DNA from: Caenorhabditis elegans
Lineage: Eukaryota > Nematoda > Chromadorea > Rhabditida > Rhabditidae
Length of the DNA: 64,000 bases
Assembly (NCBI RefSeq): GCF_000002985.6
Contig: NC_003284.9
Location: forward strand, 17,298,001-17,362,000
Direction: 5' to 3'
The notes under the pieces are model-generated. The model was not told the origin of the DNA and ran no database searches. It saw only the letters and a list, made by a program, of their open reading frames with translations. A program made the translations under genes and the position numbers. Positions 20,635 through 32,997 of the stretch are shown one piece after another; within the stretch, counting starts at the first letter, position 1, and the number at the start of each line of letters is the position of its first letter.

Positions 20635-23600
20635 ATGTCCGAGGTATGTAATTATAGAAGTTGGAATACCAACGTTTACATTTTTTCAAATGCCTTTTTT
20701 TACAAATTCCCATGTTTTAAAATGTTTTTTTTCAGTCTATTGTTAGAAAGAAACTGAAAATTTCTGTTAAAAAACTATAAGTTCTACGTTAACTATAGAC
20801 TACCTAAAGTTTTAGACTACCTAAAGTTATTTTGAGCCCATTTTTTCAAAACTAAATTACAATCATAATAAAGACTCAAAAACTGAAGTGCAAAGAAAAT
20901 GAAATTTTAATGAAGTGCTCCTCGCGATGAATGAGTATATTTTTCTCACTGGGCATTGTGTTCAAATCAACTGTAGACTAAAGTGAAAACTTTGGGATAC
21001 TTTGCATGTTACTAGCTCTACAATATAAACTGCATTGATTCGTCATTCATCTCATTTACAATCAAACTTTTTTCAGGATCGGGTTGAACAACACGACAAA
21101 CAGCCGATGTCGGATAGCGATCCGCTGAACACCGAGAAAGAGCATGTTCTGGAAACTGAGGAGCCGGAACGAGCAGTCTCGGGTGAGCACTCTTATTTAA
21201 TTTCCTCCAATATCAGTCATCTGACCTCATCGTAACTGGATATCTAAATTTTGAGAATAATGAACATCGTCATCTGACATTTGGTCTAATTATAGACGAC
21301 GACTTTTGGAATATATAATTTGAAAATTACAGCAATGGACAACCGCCAGGAAAAGCTCAACTGCCTGCATGGTTTTCTTAGTCTTCGCCGAATGTTTTAT
21401 CTTGTCGGATACTCAGTTGGACGATATCCACATGCTTATCTCATTGTCGCTGTCAGTAACTTTGTTTTCAAGTTTTCAATGAAACTAATCAATAGTTTTT
21501 TGCAGTTTTTGATCTCGATCAACTCATTAGGAATGTATAGGATGGTTCTCAAAGATCGCATACGCGATGGTTATACGCCGACTAACGCACCTTCTAGATA
21601 TGAAACTGACGTACTTCGGTAGATTTTTAGATTTTTTTTTTTGAAATGCACAGTGCATCTAGCTTCTATATATAGCACCCCCCCCCCCCCCTCCCCGTTT
21701 AAATTGGCGATTTGGAGCTTTTCAATATGATTTTTTGAAAAATTGTCAAAAATCAGAGGGGGTGCTATAAAAGTTGCAATTTTTCCAATATTTTGACCTA
21801 ATTTCCGTGATTTTAGAGATATCAACATAAATATAGGGGAGCATGGGGTTTTCAGCATTTTCTATCGAGCTGCTATAACACTATTTAAAAAAATATTTTG
21901 AAAAGCTCCAGGGGGTTCTTTAGAAATTGAGCGCACTGCACTGGGTCTGGCGCATGTTTCTTGCCTTTTTTTTGCAACTTTACGTGAAATCTGAGTTTTT
22001 GTATCTGCACCACATAGTGCGATAGCAGCGCCCGACACTTTCTGGCCTCCTCGTCGCACTATACAAAAGGCGCGAGTCGCCCCAATGCCGACGCGGCAGG
22101 CATTTTGTAAACCCTAATAATAGCTAAAAACAATTAAAAGGAAAATACTACAAAAGTTAAAAAAATTTCACTTCCGATGCTAAACTCATTCCTTCTAATT
22201 ATAACACTTTTTTTTCAGGGAATTCTACAACATTTCCGGTGACCCTGCAATGACAATCATGATCTTAATGCCGAAAAATGGAACTTCTATGCATGCAAAA
22301 GCAAATCTCGATGAAGCGGAAAAACTTTCAAAGTAAGAATTTGTTCGCTTCAATTGAAATTGAAACGTAGAAACTCAGTATATTTTTAGAAACAAATATT
22401 AATATTTTAAAACTACAATCAGGTTCTTCTTCAATGAGTTCAATGCGTCACGAGATGGACGGACATTGCGCTTCAGTCAACTTTGTGAGCCCTACTGTCA
22501 AATTAACAAGGTGTTTGATCTGTATAAGGTTGGTTGGGTTTTATCTTCGTATAGTTTTATAAATGGGGCATGATAACTGAAAGCTTGAACCAATAAATAA
22601 TTAAAGTTTTTGACAATCTATTATGTTCTAAAACAGTAAAATGGTGAAGCGTTACCTGAATGTATTCGCATTATAGTCTTGCTTTTTTTAAACACCTTTA
22701 ATATTGTTCGTTTGAGAGTATTAGAAACATCACTTTAAAGGCACACACTATTTTTCTAAGAGAGTCTTGCTACGATCTCAGGTTTAGTGGTCGCTACAAT
22801 TTCCCTAATTTCACAAATGGTTTCAATTAACATAGAAACTGAAGATTTTGAAAAATCAAATCATAAAAAGTATAGACATAAGCACAGAAACAACCATGAA
22901 AAACGTCTTTGCGTACATTTTATCAAAGGTCGTATACATATGTATTCCTTGAAATTTCCACCCGAAAAAGCTCATTCTGTTTCAGAGTGCTTATGATGAG
23001 CAATACAAACTGTTCACCACCGAGAGGCGTATTTCAAAGTCCTCGAATCTTTCGTACCCTCTTGCAACAATGAGTGGATTTGACATTCATCTTGAGAGAA
23101 GCCTGTTCGGAGTTGAGCTTAATCCGAAAACCGAGGAAAATACAACAAAACTGACAACGTCTGATATGCCTCCTCATCGGATCATCACTAATATGAAACA
23201 TGTAGAGGTACGTGTACAAAAATAAATAAATAAACACTTAAACTGGTTTAATTTGAGGTGATAGTGTTCATCTTCCGCGGTGACCGGGATTCAGCGGATA
23301 AGGAAAAAGATTTGAGTAGATGGGAGCTAGATGCCTATGAATGGAGCTTGAATGAGCACAAAAGTGACATTGTAGAGGTGCAGATTGTGGGTACGGATGT
23401 GTTGGATAATGAGATGATGAAGGATGGAAGACGATTGACTCCTTTCTTTGCTGCAGGTAATTGAAACTAGATTAGGCAAACTTGATAGGCATGGCGAACT
23501 TATCTGAAAGAATCATTATCGGAGCCGCCGACATTTCACGGGTTGACTGGATTTGAAAAAATCATAGAAAAGTGCAATTTTTATCAAGAAAAAACTGTTT

Positions 23601-26600
23601 TTCAAAAAAAGTTAGTCGTAATCTCTAACTGTTTACCACCCATATATTTGGAAAACGTTTTTTGTTGGTGAAAGAGGATCTACGCCTATCCCAAACTACA
23701 TAAAACTGCGAGCTTAATTTTTATAAACGTGTAAAATAATTGTTGATTAAGTGACATTTTTTAAACCAAATTTAAGCCTCGTTTTTATAATTTTAAACTT
23801 CCAGGTTTCGGATTTGAAATCACATTTGTTAGTCTCTGCGTGATCCTGACTGCAGTGTACCACAACTGTCTCGACCAGGGAAAATTGTAAGTACACCCTA
23901 ACTAATATAGTCAATTTCTAAAATATAACGTTTTAGGTTAATCAGTCTTGGGGCAGTTTTATGTCCAATTCTTGCCATCACATCAACCTATGGAATTGTA
24001 TCAATTCTTGGGATGCGAACTAATTCTTTCATGCTGGTTATGCCCTTTTTGGTTATGGGAATCGGTAAGTTTTACTTGCTTGTAAAATACTCAGATATCA
24101 TTTTGTAGGAGTCGATTCGTGTTTCCTGATGATTCACAGTTGGCAAAAAGAGCGGAGAGCACAGGCAAGTGGGACTGGAAATCGATTGGGAATGGTTTAT
24201 GAGTCAGTTGGCCCGTCCATCACTATTACTTCTCTAACCGATTTTTTATCGTTTGCTATCGGTGCCCTTGCTCCAACTCCAGGTAATCTTTGTAACAAGA
24301 TATTTAGCTCCTTGAAAAATAATTTTGAAATTCTTTGTAGATACAGCGGTTGAAAAAAAATGTTAGAAGTGGAGTTCTGTCAGTAGGGATTCAGTCTAAA
24401 TACACTTTCAGTACACTTTTGAAAAGATTTAATTTGAGATACTAACATTTTAGTACTGTAGGGAACTTTTTAAACGATTACTGACAATTACTGACAATTT
24501 GCTGATACACTCTGATGATATTTTACTTTTAAATAGATTTTTCAACTTTGTTATAGAAAAAAGATTCATAGCCAAATTAAATTTTCTTTCAACAACAAAA
24601 TCCTAATTCTGACGTCATTCTCATTCTCAGAAACGCGTCTTTTCTGTATCGCCTCCTCAATCGCACTGGCTCTCACATACATTTTACAACTAGTGCTCTT
24701 TGGACCCATCTTGGCAGTGGCAACTAGATATGAGCACAAGACAACAACCACTTCAAATTGTAACTGGCGAAAATGGGTAAGGATTCGACTGGGGGATGGC
24801 ATTATTTTCAGTAAAGTTGGAGAATAAAATCAATAATTTTTCTGATAGTTGATAATAATTTTTGCACCCAACAAATTTCGATTGTATAATATCACAAATC
24901 TGCAGAAAAATTTTATGGCACTTAACATTTTTTGCCAAGTTTGAGCAACTTTTATGTAACTATGGACGGAAAAAATATGAAAATAGTTCAATTGATGAAA
25001 ATTGAAGAAAAAACTAACTTTTAAATAGAAGTTTATATTCAGTGGTTTTTGAGAAAGTCGCCAATTGGATTCGGTCTCCTAAAGCAATAATGTATATTAA
25101 TAAACGCCTTTACTAAACTATGTGATAAAATTCTAAGATGTTTAAAGTATTTCTGAATTTAAAAGAATTGTTTCAATTTACAGCTCAAAGCATGTTGGAA
25201 GAAATGCATCAACGTCTATTGCAAAATTCTATCCAACAAGTTTTTCGCAGTCGTTGTCATGCTCGGAACAGCAATCTATTGGTACTTTGCCATCTATGGG
25301 CTCATGACAATGAAAACTCGCTTGGACGCAGTTAAAATTCTTCCAAAAGATTCACCATTGCAACGCCCAAATTTGGTGCTCACCAATCTTGTCTGGGCAA
25401 ACTACCATCCCGTCACCATTCTTATAAATGCTCCATTGGATCTAGAAAACCGGCATCAAATGGATAGATATTGGAATATGGTCGATGAATTTGAAAAAAT
25501 GCACAATTGCAAGGGAAAAGCTTCAACTCTTTCTTGGCTCCGTGATTATATCAAATTTTCCTATCACGGGGAACCATTCAATCTGTTCGCTTTCTTTGGT
25601 TTAATGACCCCGGAGGTTTATGAAGAAGTGGATCCATATCAGGCAAACATCACAACTGCAAAACTTCCAGAGTTTTTGAAATCTCCGTTCTTCAAACATT
25701 GGGATAGTTTTATTCACTATCACTATGAAGAGTAAGTTTTGAAGCCGCATGTTCAATTTTTCTCAAAAGTAATTAGGAAATGTTACCCTCAAAAAACTGT
25801 TCACAGACAAAAATATTGCTAAAAGTGGTGTAGTTTTCAAACATTTTTCAAATAAAATGCGTATTAATGCATGTTCATCAAAGTGCCTATGCGTACTAGC
25901 AAAATAAAAATTAGGAGAGAAAGTACGGTAAATTTCAAGTCATAAAAATTGATACAAAGTCTGAACTGGAACGCATGTTTCAATTAGTTTTGGGCATACA
26001 TCCATACACTCTTTTTTGTTTTGAAAAAATCAATGTGTTTTCTCATCATTATTCAGTTGCTGAAATAATATTTTTGTGTTCTCCGAATTTACACATACAA
26101 ACAAGTATAAAATCTTCTTCCAACCCCTATTTTTTTCAGAGGTGTTATCAAACTGGATCGTTTTATGATGAATGTGGCGTACGACAACACATCCTCTTGG
26201 GACACGCGTATTCAGTTGATGACAGATTGGAGAAAAGTTGCAAATAAGTGAGTTCTGGCTTATCTCGATCGTTTCATCTCTGTCATGTTCAGCTACTCTG
26301 ATTTGAATGTCACCGTGTGGGAACCAAATGGAATGTTTGTCGATCAAATGCTCAGTTTGGGAAGGACGGCAACTCAGGTTAGCTGGAATTCGGAACAATA
26401 GAAACTTCATCAATTGTAATTTTTAGACTGGAATCTGGACTCTAGTCTGTATGGCTGTGGTTTGTGCAATTTTCATTCCAAATCCATGCAGTATTATCAC
26501 AGCAACAGTCTCCATCGCTTCTATCACTACTGGTATTTTTCAGATGAACAATTTTCATTCACTTCCCCCTTTTCAGGCGTTATGGGATTCCTCTCGCTGT

Positions 26601-28009
26601 GGTCCTTCGACCTCGACCCGGTTGTCATGGCGGCGGTTTTGATGTCGATCGGACTGTCTGTTGACTTTATTGCTCACGTCGCGTACCATTTCCAGGTTAG
26701 AAGACGATTGGACAAACATCCTGATCCGCTTGCCAAACTTGTCATTGTGTTTTTATGCAGAGCCAAGTGCGGCAACAAAATTATTCCTAGTCCTAACAAT
26801 TTTAATTTGAAACCAAATTTGATAAAATTTGGTCAAAACCCCCAGCTGTTGAAACATGCAGTTTTGTCCTCCAACCCTTAGATGTATCAAAAATTACAAT
26901 TTCAGCTGGCTCACCGGAAGGAGATCCGAAATGGAAAAATCAAAAAGATCCCTCTCAAAGGGTCAACTGAACGCTTGGAGCACACCCTCGGAGCCGTCGC
27001 GTGGCCAATGATTCAGGCAGGAGTGTCGACGATTTGCTGCATTCTTCCGCTGCTCTTCCGCGCGGTAAGTTAATCCTCCACTCTGAGGGGAAAACGTCGA
27101 TAGAGTAACCGGAAATGTTTGATCAGGTGACACAGCCTGTAACTGACGCAACCGGGAAGGTGACGTAACTTCCGGAGTAAGTATAGTAACCCTCTTGTTA
27201 TGTTTTTAAGTGAGGGGAAGGAAGATGAGGTCAAGTCTTGAAGAATGTGTGAAAAAAAACTGATAAGCCTGTGGGAGACATCTAAAAACCAACTGTTAAG
27301 ATTTGTAATAGATTGGAGTTGTAACAAAACTTCATCCCATTTTGCAAAAATTTCTTCGTGGGTTGAAACCTAGAGAATATGCTCGATGAGACCTATTTTT
27401 GTTAGTTATCTGAGGTGAAAATTCATTTTCGGCTAATATAAAAAAGTGGTGTATTCAGTTTTTTTACAATTATAGATGAGATTTTGAAAAATTTGAAGAG
27501 AATAACTCGCGTTGAAAAGATATTCAAGTTTCCTTTTAGGTTCAAATGGAACCATTTTTAGTCATTAGTTTCTACTCTAAAACTGAACTACATGACCTAC
27601 CCCTGGAACTTCATTTTCCCAAGAACTACTCGAAATAAGAGCTTCTTGAAATCCTCTTGAAACATTTCCAACCTCCTATTGTTTTCAGAGTTATTCGCCA
27701 TCTGTTTTCGTGGCCGCAATCTTTCTCGTCGTCACATTCGGAATGCTCCATGGGCTTTTGGTAAGTTCTTTTGAAGGCGAAGTTTCCTCCTTGGCCACCC
27801 CCATCAAATGTAATTAAAAGAACATTGTCCATCTTCAGATTCTGCCCACTTTCCTGGCGGCACTTCCCGAAAGCGTGACCACTGCCAACTGCTACCGCGT
27901 CTTCCTGTCGTCGTCATCGGAGCGGAGTTGCCGCTACGTGCCACGCCGCGACAGTACGAATAGCATTGAGTTGCAGAAAATGGAGAGAAAGGATTCGCTT
28001 TTGAATTAA
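20635..28009 (+). CDS. patched-related (PTR) membrane protein, RND permease superfamily
   Basis: Twenty exons give 961 residues with no frame conflict: 20635-20643, 21077-21182, 21333-21451, 21506-21618, 22219-22332, 22423-22528, 22986-23207, 23258-23456, 23805-23886, 23937-24064, 24109-24282, 24631-24776, 25184-25731, 26140-26247, 26293-26377, 26427-26532, 26577-26695, 26906-27064, 27689-27760, 27839-28009. Layout: TM1 about 70-90; first ectodomain to about 330 ([40 protein letters not shown]); sterol-sensing-type TM2-6 about 332-500; TM7 about 520-545; second ectodomain to about 753; TM8-12; short tail ending KDSLLN. Both RND proton-relay motifs are present, GIGVD (D402, TM4) and GLSVD (D818, TM10), so transport activity is plausible. 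Nematode PTR proteins act in epidermal, cuticle, molting and lipid/sterol biology. MSE in the first exon is the proposed start; ATG 21107 is a fallback. Exon 8 uses an unusual TTTGAG acceptor. The numbered ptr paralogue cannot be told from this sequence alone. Confidence 0.93.
21640..22130. repeat. repeat-like insertion inside PTR intron 4
   Basis: The intron holds a C14 run (21678-21691). TATAGCACCCCC at 21672 is matched in reverse complement by GGGGGTGCTATA at 21758-21769. It also holds a GC-richer segment (21900-22100) with GCGCACTGCACTGGGTCTGGC and CCCCAATGCCGACGCGGCAGG. These look like pieces of dispersed repeats inserted in the intron. The flanking exons are intact. Confidence 0.45.
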
Positions 28010-28621
28010 GACTCTAAGAAAAAAGGCCATTTCCTCTTCCATTTTCAACTGTATTTTATAATTTCCCACTACGCTAGTATCTTGTCGCACAATCTTTAAT
28101 TTCCTTCATTTCCACACACGTCAACAACTCATTTCAACACATATACATACACACAACATACACAATTTTCAATTCAGTGCTCCCCCTTTTTCCATTTTCC
28201 ATGTGCTCCAACTAGCTTCTTCTTCTTTGACTCTTGAAAATCTTCAAAAGAAATAACAATAACTACTTCCTTTCAATTCATAGTAGCACATTCTTTATTT
28301 CATTCATATTTTTTAGCTTTAGAAAAAAAAATTTCCCAAATGCAAACATTACACAAAATTGTTATATAATCTCCATCCTGTGTTGGTTCTATGAACACGA
28401 TTTAGGCTTTACCTGACTCTTTTCTGTGATCTTCTTTCCCATGCGAATTCCGGTAGACATTTTACTCAATTCATCCGATTTTTTTCGTCTCATTCTATAC
28501 CATTTTCTTTGCCATCTAATTTTTCACCCGTCTAGTATAAATCTGTCTTTTTTCAAAAAAGTTTCTGAAGTTTTCGTTAAAGACAGCGTATCTTTTATAA
28601 AAGTTAAACGTTTTTTTCCAG

Positions 28622-28795
28622 CATTTCTACAGTAATTCTGTAATAATCCTACAGAAGTCCTATTAAGACCCTACAGTAATTTTACAGTAGCCGGACAGTA
28701 ATCCTGCAAGAATACTTGAGTAATACTACAGTAAACCAGCAGTAACTTAACAGTAATCTCACAGTAATTCCACAGTAATTTTGCAGTAACAATTC
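28622..28795. repeat. degenerate ACAGTAAT / CTACAGTAAT short tandem array
   Basis: More than ten copies of ACAGTAA with variable 3-8 bp spacers (CTACAGTAATTTTACAGTAG, CACAGTAATTCCACAGTAAT). The motif resembles the complement of the TACTGTAG phrase in the 123-bp repeat at 11934-12796. Confidence 0.7.
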
Positions 28796-31700
28796 AGTGC
28801 ACCATTTACAGACGGAGTAAACTGTGATATGAGTTAGACGCCAACTGGAAGAGGCCCTTTTTTGTCGTCAGCTGTAGACTTCAATTTGCAAATATCTAAC
28901 TGCAAAAAAAATATACATAGAAAACCATAGTAATTTTCTAGAAAAAAATTGTCGATCTCCGTAAAATGGTCGGAATGTTGCCGAAAATGATATGAATTTA
29001 AAAAAATTTCGCCGATGGTTACCGACGGGAAAAAAAAAGAAAAAAGAAATTTACCGCAAACTTCGTTTGATGTCAACTGCAAAATTATCCTGAGATTGAC
29101 CATAAATTGACATCACATTTTGCTCACTTTGTCACACTTCAAGTATTTTTTAATTAAGCTTCACGGTCATAATTGTATCAATACGAATTTAAAAAAAAAG
29201 AGCAAGACATGTTGTGAATTTACATTTCATCTGTAATCTGAGCTTCAAATTTTCCCACCACATCTTTAACACTTTTGCACTCATAACAAACACGTCACGC
29301 CTTTTCAAACTAAAACGAAAAGAGAAAAAACATAAATTGTAGTGCCAATTTCATCTTGAAAAAAAGAAACAAGACGCTTCACTTAAGACCTCTTAAAACA
29401 TAAACACAATAGGGTAGGAGGGGAGTAGTACTCAGTGGCCCATCATCGCCATATGCGTGTATGAATGAGAGCCCGGGCACCACAAATGTATTCAGGCGCC
29501 GCCCGTGTACTGAAGTGGTGGTAGGGAGAAAAAAGATTTGTGTGTGTATGTGTGAGAAAAACCGCTTCGTCTTCTTTTTTTCTAGAATTTTCTCTTCCTT
29601 GTTTGAAATTTATTAACTCAAGTCATAGATTAAAGAACATGTACTAAAACAAGTAATGTTTGAGCTCGCAACGAACTTTCTTGAAGATTCAAATTCAAAC
29701 AATATTTGGGAAAACCCCACAAGACCGTTTTTCAAGTTAGAAAAACTGCAACGTGAGTGTTCAAATTTTTTTTGGTAAAAATCTCAGCTAGTATTTTTAA
29801 TATTGTGTTTTTTGTACAAGTTGCATCTGGATAGATAAAAACCCATTTTCTATTAAATATTTAACCAAGAACTCAACATCACCATTTTTGTTGTTGTTAA
29901 AGTCATTTTTTTCAATTTTTTTTTCAAATAAGAATTCTTTTTTTGAAATAAAATCCCACACATTTGTCTGAGCTTGTTTTTTTAATATCCCACTTAAAGT
30001 TTTGAGGATTTCGCTTTTTGAAATCACATATAGAATATCTAGAATGTTGAATACGATTTTTTGGTTTAAGTATCACGAATATCTCTGAATTGTAAAATTT
30101 GGTACTATGTTCATTTGCTGTTACAGCGTTAATATTGTATTTTTAACAAAATTTATATAGAATTTTACATGTTCACATCAATTTCACACGTATTATTACC
30201 TACTTCAGTACTACTCTTCTCACGAAATTGGCCAAATTTGAACTAATGATGACCTTGCTCCAAGCGCTTTGGTTCTCACTGCCCTCTTCTCTCACTTCTT
30301 TTTCGAAAATTAGAAAAATCAAAGCGTAACTCATTTATGTGACAAACCAGGTTAGTCAAGGTGCTCCCCTACCTTTTTCTAATTCAACATGTCAGTTGCA
30401 AAAAGAAAAAGCGTACTAATACATCAGACCACGCAATTGGTCATAAGTCAGGGCCCGGCGGCGCGAAATTGAAATTGAAACCCGAATCCGAATGAGAGAC
30501 CCGACCCCCACCGCCAAGGAACCAAAAATAAAATCACAATTTCAATTTTCAAGACCAGACCCCCATAAACTCACACATATTTGGCTTCTTCTTCTCCATT
30601 TTTCGAAAAACTTTCAACGACGCTTCAACCATTATTGTCTCAGCTGTCTGCGGATTTTGGCGCCTCGAAAGTGACATCCGAGAGCGCGATAATATCGGTG
30701 GTGGCGATGGAAAATGGAGACGGGAAATGAGTAGAAGTCAGATAGAGAGCGTTTGCCTTTTCGGTTTTGAACTGATTTCGCTTCACATTTTTCAGGATAG
30801 CTTGCAGTTTCTTTATTTTCAATATTTATCGCTATTAGGTACACATTTAGGTGCTACCATATTCAAATATCAATGTGAAACATTTCATAAATAAAATTGA
30901 AGTTCTTAGTTGCAGTTAAAGAATGGCGAATATCCAACTCATAACTTTATAATTCTGAAAAAAAATTTTAAAAAAATTAGGACATAAAGCATAATATTCT
31001 TAAAAATCAAACATAACGCTGTTAAAAAACCTGGAATTTTCGAATCTCTTCCGGGAAGATTTTTGTGATCACCGTGCTCTCCCAATTCTGCACTTTTCCT
31101 TTGTTTCGCGCAACTCTCCCATACAAATCCTTCCCTTTTTTCTTCTCTACCTTCATCTCCATTTTCTAGTAGTCCATCTCCACTCAGCCGTCAAAACCAG
31201 AGAGAAAAGATGCGTCAAAAGTTCTTACTAATTAGCCCGCTCTACTAGTAGTACATCACCAACCACGTCCTTGCTTATCAGTACACATGGCTCATTCACT
31301 GGAGCGTACAGACTAGTGATAGTACATGCGTATCGACCGCCGCCCCCGTCCCGCTGTTTGTTTGTTTCATATTCATTTGTGGAGCGGTCAGTGTGTTGTT
31401 CATTCTTTTTTACCAGTATCCGTTTTAATTTTGACCAAAAAAAAATCAGAAACAGGAAAAATCGTATAATTATTTCAGTTTTGGATTGGAAACTGTATGT
31501 TCCATTATTACAAAACTCCAGCTTCTTTCGCTCTCATTCCCGTATTTTCAATTTTAGTTTTCAAATTTCAAATTGATTTTATTATTCTTGGCACTTAAAC
31601 TCCTGAACTTTTATAAAATTTATTATTATTATTATTTAAAAATAAAAATAAAAAACTATCAAAAATTATTTTAAAAGTATCCTAACTTTTATTGTATTTT

Positions 31701-32979
31701 TCAAAAATTCTAAAACATTAGTCATCGCTTCTTGTCTGTCACTTGATCTGACTTTTTTCTGCATTTCGTCAAAAAATCATTTTCAATTTTCATTTGTGAA
31801 ATGGCAAATTGTTTCGTAATTTTTAATTTTTTTTTCAATTTCCAATACAGATTGACGTTCTCAGGTACATGCTTAGGTCTCAAGTTTTCTCTTATTGTTC
31901 ATTATACAAGCTTCAGCTTCTAATTTTTTAACGTTATTCCAACTTTTTACTTATTGTATAAATGCTAAAAAAAACATAGAAAATCTGTATATTTTTCAAA
32001 ATTCATAGAAAAAAATAGAGAACTTTAAATTAAAATAAAGAACGCGGTGTGGCAATTTTAATTGTCTCATAGTGATCTACTTTTCAAAATTTTCATGAGG
32101 ATCAGAAATTGATCCCTCTAAAATCACAGTACCTGTCAAGTACCTGTAATTTGAACCTGGCGTGTGTGAAGTTACGGCAGATTTGTGGATTTATAGTATG
32201 TAGTAAACGTTTTTAAAAATTTTGTATTTACTTAACCAAAGTCCATTTTCAATATCTATATTTGGCGGTTTAGACACTTTTCTTTAAAAAAAATTTTTTG
32301 GATGGTAACAAATAAAGATGAAAATCGTTGATATTTGGGATGAAAATTAAAAACTGTCACAATTTTCGAAAATCAGCAAATTTCTGTATGTTATCCTTTT
32401 TAGCTCATCTTGGTGTTTCTGGTTTCAGCGTTAACTGTGGACAAATTGAAATGAGCGGTTGTCGGTAAATTTTCAAAAGCTGGTGGTCTCCCTTTTCCCG
32501 TGGACCTAGTTCTGACCAGAAAAAAAATCACCCATCAAACTTCCGTAACACATATATCCCCCACTTGATGCCATCAACATTTACCAAGTGCCATCCTTTT
32601 CTCACCTAATACCCCCTCCCCTCCGGTTACTTTCATACCAAGTACCTGTCATTCGCACCGTGTTGTCTTACCTCCCCACCACCATTTCGACCATTTTCCC
32701 CTCTGCTCACAGCAATCGTTCACCATGTTTGCTCTGTTTGGATAAGATACGCTCTCTTCCCGTACTCTCGCCCCCAATTCCGGTCATTCTTATCAACAAG
32801 ATAAGCTGCTGTTGTTAGCTCTAATTGGTGTGTAAGTTAGTACTAAAATCGAATGTAAATACGGTTAGAATAGCATAGATGAGCTGTGAAATAGGGGGTT
32901 CTTAATACTTTTTCTAAACTGTTTTCGAAAACCTGTTTAATTTTTTTGAAGATTGTAACTTTTTTGAGTGGATGGTTTT

Positions 32980-32997
32980 GGGGGGGGGGGGGGGGGG
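32980..32997 (+). repeat. G18 mononucleotide tract
   Basis: Eighteen consecutive G in an AT-rich intergenic context. Shorter tracts in the window are G12 (17212-17223), C14 (21678-21691) and C10 (60248-60257). Confidence 0.9.

Noticed and set aside
22787..22996. 69-codon frame inside the PTR gene between exons 6 and 7
   Set aside because: It lies in an intron, runs across the exon 7 acceptor in the wrong phase and has no PTR-family resemblance.
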